NCBI GenBank assembly: GCA_934120715.1
Contig: CAKOUW010000003.1
Span: 49,413-113,412 of the forward strand
DNA: 64,000 bases
Reading direction: 5' to 3'
From: an uncultured Bacilli bacterium
GTDB lineage: Bacteria; Bacillota_I; Bacilli_A; RF39; UBA660
A program made the translations under genes and the position numbers. Every line of letters starts with the position of its first letter. Within the stretch, counting starts at the first letter, position 1. Positions 15,532-23,864 of this stretch are shown piece by piece. Below the pieces are notes generated by a model that worked only from the letters and a program-made list of their open reading frames with translations, did no database searches and had not been told where the DNA came from.

Positions 15532-17667
15532 CTACATAGACTTCCTTTCTGATATTTCAACCATTTTAGCATTACTTAGCATCGTATCTCCATGAACCCT
15601 TGAATATGAAAGATATCCATTCATTCTATCTATCTTTGTAAGATCACTACTACCACATTTAGGACAAACATCCATATCTAATTCTTCATGTCCACAATTA
15701 TTGCAATACGCAAGACTTAAATTAACACCTTCATAAAAACCTTTCTCCATTGCCCTTTCAACATAAGTAATCATAGCCTTAGTATTATAATTTAAATTAT
15801 ATCTAACATATTGGATTCTACCACCTTTAAATAAGTCCCAGAATCGCTCTTCTAAATCCTGCTTTTCTATACCATTAATATCTTCCCATACTCCACAGTG
15901 GAAACTATTAGAAACATATTCCCTAGAACTAACACCTTCAATTATTCCATATTTATTTCTAAATTGCTTAATTTGTAATCCACATAAGTTCTCAGCTGGA
16001 GTACCATATATAGCATATAAAATACCATCTTCATCACGATATTCTAATATCTTCTTATTAATATATTTTAATACTTCAATCGCAAACTCCCCATCTTCTA
16101 CAATACTCTTACCATTATATAAAACTTGCAATTCATTTAAAGCAGTTATTCCATAAGAAGCAGTAGAACTCTTAAGTATAGGTTCAATTTCATCATCAGG
16201 TTTTAAATTTCCTCCGTAAAATCCTCCCTGACAATAAGCAAGTGGATTAGTTGAAGCTTTCTTCTTACCTAAATAACGATAAGTACGAATATGAATCTTT
16301 CTAACCATTTCTAAGTAATAATCTAATACCTCATAAAAATCTTTTTGTTCCTCTCTTGCTTTAGCAAGTATCATTGGTAAATGCAAAGAAATTGCTCCTA
16401 TATTAAATCTACCTATATAAACAGGTTTATCATCTTTATCAAGTGGATTTATTCCACCCTTCTCATACCATGGTGATAAAAATGCCCTACATCCCATTGG
16501 ACTAACAATTCTCTTATATTTTTTATACATTTCTGGTACATATCCCTTACCTGATAAAGATAAATAATCTGGATACATTGCCTTTTGACTACACTTTATA
16601 GCAGTAAGAAAACTATCTCTTAATATCCCTCCAGTACCATGAACCTTCTTATCATATAAAAATACCAATTTAGGAAATAAAGTAGGTCTCTTCTGTCCTT
16701 TTTTACCTTGTCCATTTCCATGAACCTCAAGCATAGTCTTAGTAATTAATACTGCAAATTCATCACTATCAACACCAAATGTAAAAGTAACAAAGGGATA
16801 ATCTCCTCTACTAGATCCAACTGTATTTAATTTATATTCTATTCCCTGATATCCTTGTTCACATTCTCTTTTGACCTTTTTAAGTGCATAAGAAGAAGCT
16901 TCATCTGTATACTCACTACCCTTAATCTCTAAATATTCATTATAGTATTTTTTATATGACATTCTAGCATACTTCTTTAAAACAGTATCAACCTCTGGTA
17001 CTGTAAATCCCCCATACTGCATAGCAGTAGTATTTAAAATAACATCTCCCATAACACAAAAAGCCGCTTGTAATGACTTAGGTTCAGTATACCAAATATT
17101 ACTCATTTCAAAACCATCTTTTAAAACATTAGCCATATCAAATAAACAACAATTCATTGTGTCTCTTCTATAACTCATATCATGAATATAAATATACCCA
17201 TCTTTACAAGCCTCAATTTCATGACTAGTCAAAAAGAACTTTTTATACAATTCTTTATTTAAACAATTATAAATTAAACATCTCTGTGTAGTTACTAAAG
17301 CACTATCCATATTAGAACATTCTTTATCCCCAATAAATGAAATAGCCTGACTTCTTTTATAAACCTTCTCTAAAAGATGTCCCAAATCCTTACGATAATC
17401 CCTATACTCTCTATAACTTTTCGCAACTAAAGGATTAACTTGTTCTAAGGCAGCCTCTACACAACTATGAACCTGTTCAATACTAGGATCAGTAGTCTGC
17501 GTATTTAAAAGTTTTCTAACTATATCTATAACTTCATTAATTGCTTCATCTGTTAAATTAATCATAACTCTCTCAGCACTAGAATTAATTGCATCTTTTA
17601 TCTTATTAAAATTAAAATATTCTAAATTACCATTCTTCTTAACTATTTTTATATCCTCTTTTTCCAT
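15532..17667 (-). CDS. nrdD: Anaerobic ribonucleoside-triphosphate reductase, intact
   Basis: 711 residues, full family length. N-terminal ATP-cone (VKKNGNLEYFNFNKIKDAI), catalytic barrel with YIHDMSYRRDTMNCCLFDM, a zinc site near the end (CNNCGHEELDMDVCPKCG) and the glycyl-radical motif RMNGYL about 28 residues from the C-terminus. In contrast to the first system, the radical domain is in the same chain. It is the first gene of the operon with nrdG2 and dut. The promoter region shares a palindrome with the divergent Crp/Fnr regulator. Confidence 0.95.
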   Translation of the reverse strand: MEKEDIKIVKKNGNLEYFNFNKIKDAINSSAERVMINLTDEAINEVIDIVRKLLNTQTTDPSIEQVHSCVEAALEQVNPLVAKSYREYRDYRKDLGHLLEKVYKRSQAISFIGDKECSNMDSALVTTQRCLIYNCLNKELYKKFFLTSHEIEACKDGYIYIHDMSYRRDTMNCCLFDMANVLKDGFEMSNIWYTEPKSLQAAFCVMGDVILNTTAMQYGGFTVPEVDTVLKKYARMSYKKYYNEYLEIKGSEYTDEASSYALKKVKRECEQGYQGIEYKLNTVGSSRGDYPFVTFTFGVDSDEFAVLITKTMLEVHGNGQGKKGQKRPTLFPKLVFLYDKKVHGTGGILRDSFLTAIKCSQKAMYPDYLSLSGKGYVPEMYKKYKRIVSPMGCRAFLSPWYEKGGINPLDKDDKPVYIGRFNIGAISLHLPMILAKAREEQKDFYEVLDYYLEMVRKIHIRTYRYLGKKKASTNPLAYCQGGFYGGNLKPDDEIEPILKSSTASYGITALNELQVLYNGKSIVEDGEFAIEVLKYINKKILEYRDEDGILYAIYGTPAENLCGLQIKQFRNKYGIIEGVSSREYVSNSFHCGVWEDINGIEKQDLEERFWDLFKGGRIQYVRYNLNYNTKAMITYVERAMEKGFYEGVNLSLAYCNNCGHEELDMDVCPKCGSSDLTKIDRMNGYLSYSRVHGDTMLSNAKMVEISERKSM

Positions 17668-17718
17668 AATTACTGCACCACCTTAAATAAAAGTTTAACT
17701 AAATTTAAAAAATATTGC

Positions 17719-17734
17719 TGTTGCATTTGCAACA
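17719..17734. promoter_or_regulatory. Palindromic operator between nrdD2 and the Crp/Fnr gene
   Basis: TGTTGCATTTGCAACA has perfect 7-base arms and a 2-base centre. It overlaps the -35 of the regulator promoter and lies in the promoter region of nrdD2. A likely site for the adjacent Crp/Fnr-family protein (inference). Confidence 0.65.
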
Positions 17735-17755
17735 ACATTAAAAATCTTATATAAT
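17727..17755 (+). promoter_or_regulatory. Promoter of the Crp/Fnr regulator
   Basis: TTGCAA (17727-17732), 17-base spacer, TATAAT (17750-17755). The -35 is inside the palindrome, which suggests autoregulation. Confidence 0.7.
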
Positions 17756-17778
17756 CTAGTTAATAGGAAGTGATAAGT

Positions 17779-18402
17779 ATGATAGAAAACATTGAAAGAC
17801 AAGAACTTTTAACATTCCAAAATCAATTGTCAAAATGTGTCAATGCAAAACACACTACTTTTTCAAATAAAGATCTAATAATAAGTAATAGTCCAACAAA
17901 AAAAAGAATTGGCTTTATAATATATGGAAAAGCCTCAATAATTAAAACAGATATTAATGGTAATACTACTATAATGCGTGAATTAAAACAAAACGACATC
18001 TTTTCTAATTTATTTTTTGGGGATTCAGAAGACGATATATATATAATTAGTAATAAAGAAACAGAAGTAGTATTTATTGATTACAATTCAATATTAAAAG
18101 ATTGTACCAAAAGATGCCCATTTCATAATAAATTAGTTTTAACACTATTTGAATTACTAATAAGAGATAATAAACAACAAAACGAAAAAATAGAACTACT
18201 TTCAAAAAGAACAGTCAGAGAAAAATTACTATTCTTTTTAAAAAACAGAACTAATTCTAATAATATATTTAATGTTACTACTTCATATACCGCTATAGCA
18301 GACTACATCTGTGTTGATAGAAGTAATTTAATGAGAGAATTAAAGAAAATGGAAAATGAAAAGATTATTGAAAGAGATGGAAAAAAAATTACTATTCTAT
18401 AA
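17779..18402 (+). CDS. Crp/Fnr-family transcription regulator
   Basis: 207 residues from MIENIERQELLTF; ATG 17779 is 8 bases after AGGAAG, while the GTG at 17770 abuts it. The N-terminal beta-roll effector domain includes GFIIYGKASIIKTDINGNTTIMRELKQND, then a dimer helix and a C-terminal winged helix with recognition helix VDRSNLMRELKKM. Cys residues (SKCVN, DCTKRCPFHN) could bind a metal or sense redox, but no classic FNR 4Fe-4S spacing is evident. Divergent from nrdD2, it probably controls anaerobic nucleotide reduction. Confidence 0.88.
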   Translation: MIENIERQELLTFQNQLSKCVNAKHTTFSNKDLIISNSPTKKRIGFIIYGKASIIKTDINGNTTIMRELKQNDIFSNLFFGDSEDDIYIISNKETEVVFIDYNSILKDCTKRCPFHNKLVLTLFELLIRDNKQQNEKIELLSKRTVREKLLFFLKNRTNSNNIFNVTTSYTAIADYICVDRSNLMRELKKMENEKIIERDGKKITIL

Positions 18403-18403
18403 A

Positions 18404-18434
18404 AAAAGAACTTTAATCAAAAAAGTTCTTTTCT
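18404..18434 (+). terminator. Terminator of the Crp/Fnr gene
   Basis: AAAAGAACTTT/AAAGTTCTTTT stem with 7-base loop and T-rich end, directly after the stop. Confidence 0.85.
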
Positions 18435-18483
18435 ATTGACTCTCTCGCAACAGGCATTTGTTGTTGAGCATAAAATACCTAGA

Positions 18484-18516
18484 TCAAAAAAACTCCCATA
18501 AAAAACATATGGAAGT
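18484..18516 (-). terminator. Terminator of the tex unit
   Basis: ACTTCCAT/ATGGGAGT stem (one G-U pair) and seven T on the minus strand. An inverted repeat (CTC, CAACA / TGTTG, GAG) sits just left of it at 18443-18468. Confidence 0.8.
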
Positions 18517-18552
18517 TCTTAACTAACAAAAAATTTTATTAAATAGTAGCCT

Positions 18553-20703
18553 CTATTTTATCAATCTAAGACTTACTTTGCCCTTTTCTAACGAAATATC
18601 ATCTACATAGCAATCAACTATATCACCAACACTAACAACTTCACTAGGATGTTTAATATATTTAGTAGTAAGTTTAGAAATATGGGCAAGACCATCATTA
18701 TGAAGACCAATATCAATAAAGGCACCAAAGTCAACAACATTACGAACTGTACCTTGTAACTTCATTCCTATACTTAAATCCTTTATGTCTAAAATATCAC
18801 TCTTTAAAAGTGGTTGTGGCATTTCATCTCTAGGATCCAAATTAGGTTTTTTTAATGAAGCAATAACATCTTCTAATGTATAACTATCAACTTTTAATTT
18901 ATCAGAATAAAGACCAACATCAATACTATCTAGTTTATCAATTAAATTCTTAGTACCAATATCTTTAATAGTAAAACCTAAATCTTCTAATAATTTAACT
19001 GCTACATTATAACTTTCTGGATGTATTGCAGTAGAATCTAAAATATTTTCTCCATCTACAACACGTAAAAAACCAACTGCTTGTTCATACGCCTTATCAG
19101 ATAAAACTTTGTTTTTAATGATTTCATCTCGAGACATAATTTTACCAACTTTTTCACGATAAGAAATAATCTTTTCAATTGCCTTTTTTGTAAGACCAGA
19201 AACATATTTTAATAAACAAGACGATGCTGTATTTACATTTACACCAACACTATTAACACATTTTTCAACTACAAAGTCTAATGATTCAGATAGCTTTTTT
19301 TGAGAAACATCATGTTGATATAATCCAACCCCAATACCATCTGGTGGTATTTTAACTAATTCAGCTAAAGGATCTTGTACTCTTCTTCCAATACTTACAG
19401 CACTTCTCTTTTCAACTGCAAGATCTGGAAATTCTTCTATCGCAACTGGACTAGCACTATAAATAGATGCCCCTGCTTCTGAAACAATTATATATTTACA
19501 AGAAAGATTATATTCCTTAATCATATCAGCACAAAACTTTTCTGATTCACGAGATGCTGTTCCATTTCCTATAGCTATAATATCAACATTATATTTCTTA
19601 ATTAATTTAACAACAGTCTCCATACATGAATTAATTTCTCCATCACCATTATTCTTTAAAAAAGGTTTAATAACAGTTGAATCCAAGTATTTTCCAGTTC
19701 TATCTATAACAGCCAACTTACACCCATTAACAAATCCAGGATCAAAAGCTAATATAACTTTCTCTTTCATAGGAGGAGTCAAAAGTAATGCCTCCAAATT
19801 CTTACCAAAATTATCTATTGCGGCTAAATCACCACGTTCTGTTAAATCACTTCTAACTTCTCTTTCAATTGATGGCTCAATTAATCTTTTATAACTATCA
19901 GCAATAGCCTCTTCTACATAACAAGTAACAAAAGACTTATCATTTTTAATTATTTTCTTATTTAAAAATGATAAAATATCATCCTTAGAAACATCTATAC
20001 TAACATTTAAAACCTTTTCTTTTTCTCCTCTATTTATGGCTAGTACCCTATGAGGTTTTATTCTTTTTACTTCTTCACTAAACTCATAATACATCTCATA
20101 TACTTTACCAGGATCATCAGCATCTTTTTTAACTTTCGTTACAATAACACCATTTTTATAAAAATAACTTCTAATCCATTTTCTATAACTAGCATTATCA
20201 CTAACCCATTCAGCAATAATATATTTAGCTCCTTCAATACACTTGTCAAAAGAAAGATCATCTTTAATAAATTTAGCTACAATATCATTAATAGAACCAT
20301 TAGTAGGAAAACTCATAATTATTTTTGCTAAAGGTTCAAGTCCCATTTTAATAGCCTCAGTTGCCTTAGTCTTTTTCTTCTCTTTATAAGGTCTATATAG
20401 ATCTTCTACTTCTACTAATTTAGTACACTTTAAAATATCATTCTTTAATTCATCAGTTAATAAACCCTTTTCATCAATTAATCTAATAACATCTTCTTTA
20501 CGTTTTAACAAATTAACTTGATATTCATAAACATCATTAATAGATCTAATTTCCTCTTCAGATAAAGCCCCTGTTGCTTCTTTTCTATATCTTGCTATAA
20601 AAGGAATAGTATTTCCCTCACTTAAAAGATTTAAAACAACATCGACCTGTTTTGAAGTAATATTTAAACTATTTGCTATATCATTAATAATATCATTATT
20701 CAT
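18553..20703 (-). CDS. tex: Tex-family RNA-binding transcription accessory protein
   Basis: 716 residues, normal for Tex. N-terminal helical region (VDVVLNLLSEGNTIPFIARYRKEATGALSEEEIR), YqgF-like nuclease-fold domain (ILAFDPGFVNGCKLAVID), helix-hairpin-helix pairs (NTASSCLLKYVSGL) and a C-terminal S1 RNA-binding domain (GTVRNVVDFGAFIDIGLHNDGL, about 645-716). It binds RNA polymerase and nucleic acid and affects transcription fidelity or termination. AGAGGTG precedes the ATG; first gene after the 3D protein, 9 bases apart. Confidence 0.95.
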   Translation of the reverse strand: MNNDIINDIANSLNITSKQVDVVLNLLSEGNTIPFIARYRKEATGALSEEEIRSINDVYEYQVNLLKRKEDVIRLIDEKGLLTDELKNDILKCTKLVEVEDLYRPYKEKKKTKATEAIKMGLEPLAKIIMSFPTNGSINDIVAKFIKDDLSFDKCIEGAKYIIAEWVSDNASYRKWIRSYFYKNGVIVTKVKKDADDPGKVYEMYYEFSEEVKRIKPHRVLAINRGEKEKVLNVSIDVSKDDILSFLNKKIIKNDKSFVTCYVEEAIADSYKRLIEPSIEREVRSDLTERGDLAAIDNFGKNLEALLLTPPMKEKVILAFDPGFVNGCKLAVIDRTGKYLDSTVIKPFLKNNGDGEINSCMETVVKLIKKYNVDIIAIGNGTASRESEKFCADMIKEYNLSCKYIIVSEAGASIYSASPVAIEEFPDLAVEKRSAVSIGRRVQDPLAELVKIPPDGIGVGLYQHDVSQKKLSESLDFVVEKCVNSVGVNVNTASSCLLKYVSGLTKKAIEKIISYREKVGKIMSRDEIIKNKVLSDKAYEQAVGFLRVVDGENILDSTAIHPESYNVAVKLLEDLGFTIKDIGTKNLIDKLDSIDVGLYSDKLKVDSYTLEDVIASLKKPNLDPRDEMPQPLLKSDILDIKDLSIGMKLQGTVRNVVDFGAFIDIGLHNDGLAHISKLTTKYIKHPSEVVSVGDIVDCYVDDISLEKGKVSLRLIK

Positions 20704-20712
20704 TATGCACCT

Positions 20713-21408
20713 CTAATATCCATATCTTAAAATTTCAAACACAACATCAGAAAAACTTCCAAACTTTGAAGCTTCGCTTTCTGATTTAAACAATAAATCA
20801 AACATAAATTTATTTGATAGTCCAACGCCACCCCTGTCCAAAACAATAGCCAAAATATCATTTCCTATTTTATCGGACTTAATTCTAACAATTGTACCAT
20901 ATTTGTAGCCTCTATCACCTGCCACAATTCTAACAACTCCATATTGTGGATCATTATAATAAATATCATCCCCCACATATCTACCACTTGCTAGATAACC
21001 ACTACAACCAACGCAATCTGGTCCATAAGCACTAAGTCGCCCCTTTTGTACTTCAAGTACTTTGTCTTCATTAGAAACTATAGGATCTAAAACTGTTTGA
21101 TCAGGCTCTTTATCAATAGTTGTATCTTCATCATTAATAGAAGAATCAACTAAATAATCCTTATCAGTTGTAGTATTTTTCTCATTATCTGAAACCAAAT
21201 AAGAATTAGTATCAGAATCACTATCACTTGCAATACTAGTATTATCATCACTATTGTTATCTATATTTATATTACTAACAAAAGCATCACTCTTAATTTG
21301 TTTAGTAGTTAGTTTAACAGAAACATTATCTTCATCAAGAGAAACAAAATTAAGAGCTACTGCTACTATAAGTAAAACTATATTTATAAACCATAAAATT
21401 TTCTTCAT
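20713..21408 (-). CDS. Secreted or anchored 3D-domain protein
   Basis: 231 residues from MKKILWFINIVLLIVAVAL (ATG 21408 after GAGGAG). An N-terminal signal or anchor helix is followed by a ~90-residue Asp/Ser/Thr-rich disordered linker, then a ~110-residue C-terminal domain: GRLSAYGPDCVGCSGYLASGR, IVAGDRGYKYGTIVRI and ILAIVLDRGG. This matches 3D (double-psi barrel, Rpf/MltA-like) domains with their conserved Asp residues, likely acting on peptidoglycan. The CVGC Cys pair may form a disulfide outside the cell. Confidence 0.82.
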   Translation of the reverse strand: MKKILWFINIVLLIVAVALNFVSLDEDNVSVKLTTKQIKSDAFVSNINIDNNSDDNTSIASDSDSDTNSYLVSDNEKNTTTDKDYLVDSSINDEDTTIDKEPDQTVLDPIVSNEDKVLEVQKGRLSAYGPDCVGCSGYLASGRYVGDDIYYNDPQYGVVRIVAGDRGYKYGTIVRIKSDKIGNDILAIVLDRGGVGLSNKFMFDLLFKSESEASKFGSFSDVVFEILRYGY

Positions 21409-21490
21409 ATAAAAACTCCTCATAGATGTAAGTATATCACATTTACAAGAAGTTTACAACCACTTTACTATATTTACATTTTGATTTACA

Positions 21491-22357
21491 TTATTTGTAC
21501 TTGCTACAAGTATAACCAGAAGCATTCATTTCTCTTTCAATTTTACTAATATCTTCTCTCGCTTCAAATTCAGGAAATGTTCCTCCAGCTTCTGCAAAGG
21601 CTGAAGTAGCTTTAGTTAAATCAACAGTATTATAATTAACAATCTCAACAGTTGAAACGGAAGAAGACTCTAAATCACACCTTATAGAAACTCCACTAAT
21701 ATCAGTCATCGAATCTTTAAGTATTTGACATTTATTATAACTATCATTAAATACTTCACTATCTTGCTCAGAATCCCCTTTAGTAGTCGTTGTAAAAGTT
21801 AACTTATCCAACTTTTGATCAGTAAAACTAAACTTAGCATTAAAAACAGTATCTAAACTAGTACCAGTCTTTTTTAAAGTACATTCAAGGGTACCATCCA
21901 CTATTACTTCAGGTTGATTACTTCTACCAGATAATTTCAAATTAACAAACTGTGTTAATTCTGGTAAAAATATTATTATCCCAAGTAATAAAAAGAAAAA
22001 CAAAACAAGTAAAAAATATTTAAATTTACTTGGTGGAGTATATACATAATTATCATCAGTATTATTATTTGAAGTATTAACAGTACTAGAATTACTATTA
22101 CTCTCTCCTAAAATCTCAGTATTATTTTGATTATTAATAGGAGCTACATTATTATTTATTGGTACATTTACTTGACTAGACACACTATTATTAACTGAGT
22201 TATTAACAGGAGCATTTGAACTAGAAATAGTCTCAACTCCCATATTTTGACCATTATTAACAGGCATAGTAGTACCAGGATTATTACCAACTACATTTGT
22301 ATTATTAACATTATTAGTAGAACTAAGAGTATCAAAATTATTATTGTTATTATTCAT
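21491..22357 (-). CDS. Asn-rich single-pass membrane protein of unknown function
   Basis: 288 residues from MNNNNNNFDTLSS (ATG 22357 after AGGAGTG). A very Asn/Ser/Val-rich cytosolic region (~120 residues) is followed by a membrane helix (FLLVLFFFLLLGIIIFL) and an outside domain of ~140 residues with several Cys (ECTLKKTG, KCQILK, RCDLES, YTCSKY) that could form disulfides. The ectodomain is reminiscent of small DUF1307-type lipoproteins; not certain. Confidence 0.65.
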   Translation of the reverse strand: MNNNNNNFDTLSSTNNVNNTNVVGNNPGTTMPVNNGQNMGVETISSSNAPVNNSVNNSVSSQVNVPINNNVAPINNQNNTEILGESNSNSSTVNTSNNNTDDNYVYTPPSKFKYFLLVLFFFLLLGIIIFLPELTQFVNLKLSGRSNQPEVIVDGTLECTLKKTGTSLDTVFNAKFSFTDQKLDKLTFTTTTKGDSEQDSEVFNDSYNKCQILKDSMTDISGVSIRCDLESSSVSTVEIVNYNTVDLTKATSAFAEAGGTFPEFEAREDISKIEREMNASGYTCSKYK

Positions 22358-22394
22358 ACCATCACTCCTATCATAAAAAGTATAACACAAATAT

Positions 22395-23024
22395 TTATCG
22401 TAAACTAGTTATTTTTTCCTGAAAATCATCACTATTCACAATATAACTTCCAGAAGTTAAAATATCGGCATTACTACAATAATCTTTAGTATTATAGTTT
22501 ACTCCTCCATCAACATTAATTAAAGCTTGACTATTATATTCTTTTAATAGGCATGAAACCTCATCTATCTTATCAGCACATTCCTTAATAAATGATTGTC
22601 CTCCAGCACCAGGTTCTACACTCATAACCAAAATTAAATCCAAATATGGCAAATATGGAACTAACTCTTTAACATTTGTATCAGGTTTTATTGCCAAACC
22701 AGCTTTAATTGAATACTTTTTTATAAGTTCCAAACCCTTTTGTATATCACATGGTGCCTCTATATGAAAAGTAATATACTCTGTATTTAGTTCAGCATAT
22801 AAAGGAATATACTTGATAGGATCAACAACCATTAAATGAACATCTAATCGTTTTGATGTATACTTGTAAATATTTCTCATCTCTCTAAATGGCATAGTCT
22901 TGTTTTTAACAAACTTACCATCCATTATATCAACATGTATAAAATCAACATCTGTCTCGTTTAATTTTTTTAGTCCTAAAACTACATCTTTACAACTCAA
23001 AAAAGAAGCACTAATTTTTTTCAT
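22395..23024 (-). CDS. rpe: Ribulose-phosphate 3-epimerase
   Basis: 209 residues, TIM barrel. FIHVDIMDGKFVKN is the metal and substrate loop, VHLMVVDPIKYI, VMSVEPGAGGQSFI and NVDGGVNYNT are the other family motifs. It interconverts ribulose-5-phosphate and xylulose-5-phosphate in the pentose phosphate pathway. It overlaps the end of rsgA; this rsgA-rpe order is standard in Firmicutes. AGGAGAGG is the ribosome site. Confidence 0.96.
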   Translation of the reverse strand: MKKISASFLSCKDVVLGLKKLNETDVDFIHVDIMDGKFVKNKTMPFREMRNIYKYTSKRLDVHLMVVDPIKYIPLYAELNTEYITFHIEAPCDIQKGLELIKKYSIKAGLAIKPDTNVKELVPYLPYLDLILVMSVEPGAGGQSFIKECADKIDEVSCLLKEYNSQALINVDGGVNYNTKDYCSNADILTSGSYIVNSDDFQEKITSLR

Positions 23025-23853
23025 ATTTATCCTCTCCTATAAAACTTAAATAATTATCATATCTACTTTCTAATATATTATTCGCAAAAACTGCTTCCTT
23101 AACACCACAAACTTTTTCCCTAGTATGCATACAATCTTTATAAGGACAAGGAAAATTCTTAAATTCAATAAAACTATCTCTTATATCTTCCTTCCGAGAA
23201 GAATTAAAATCAAGTGCTGAAAAACCAGGAGTATCCATAACTTTACCACCAAATATATTAAATAACTTAACTACTCTTGTAGTATGTCTTCCTCTACCTA
23301 AAGCCGTAGAAATCTCACCAGTTTCTAAATCCCAACCAGGATTAAGTTTATTTAATAGTGTACTTTTACCAGCTCCTGTTTGACCAGTAAACACACTAGT
23401 CCGACCAGAAATTAATTTTTTTATTTTCGAAATATCAGTGTTAAATATAACAGAATAGCCAATCTTTTTATAATAATCTAAAATAGTATTGTAATAATTT
23501 AATTTCCTAGAATCAACAAGATCACTCTTAGTTATACAGATAATAGATTTAACACCTTTAGTTTCCATAAGCACCAACAATTTATCCAATAAATTCAAAG
23601 AAAAGTCAGGCTCCACTAAACTAGTTACGATAAAAGCTTGATCAATATTAGAAACTTTAGGTCGCTTAAATTCATTCTTTCTATCTAAAACTTTCTCAAT
23701 TACTCTTTTTTTAGCATCAAAAAGAACATAGTCCCCAACTAATGGTACAATATGTTCTTTTCTAAATATTCCTCTACATTTACATGCATAAACAGAATCA
23801 TTATAACTAACGTAATGTAAATCGCTAACAATTTCAACTATCTGTCCCCTCAT
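23011..23853 (-). CDS. rsgA: Ribosome small-subunit biogenesis GTPase RsgA
   Basis: 280 residues. N-terminal OB domain, then a circularly permuted GTPase: G4 ICITKSDLVD comes before G1 GQTGAGKSTLLNKL and G3 DTPGFS. C-terminal zinc site CPYKDCMHTREKVCGVKEAV. It acts late in 30S assembly. It sits downstream of the PASTA kinase gene, as in many Firmicutes. Confidence 0.96.
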   Translation of the reverse strand: MRGQIVEIVSDLHYVSYNDSVYACKCRGIFRKEHIVPLVGDYVLFDAKKRVIEKVLDRKNEFKRPKVSNIDQAFIVTSLVEPDFSLNLLDKLLVLMETKGVKSIICITKSDLVDSRKLNYYNTILDYYKKIGYSVIFNTDISKIKKLISGRTSVFTGQTGAGKSTLLNKLNPGWDLETGEISTALGRGRHTTRVVKLFNIFGGKVMDTPGFSALDFNSSRKEDIRDSFIEFKNFPCPYKDCMHTREKVCGVKEAVFANNILESRYDNYLSFIGEDKYEKN

Positions 23854-23864
23854 AACCTGCTCCC

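Noticed and set aside
18443..18468. Second Crp/Fnr-type site
   Set aside because: CAACA/TGTTG arms resemble the half-sites of the nrdD2 palindrome but the spacing differs and no promoter is attached; left as an inverted repeat.
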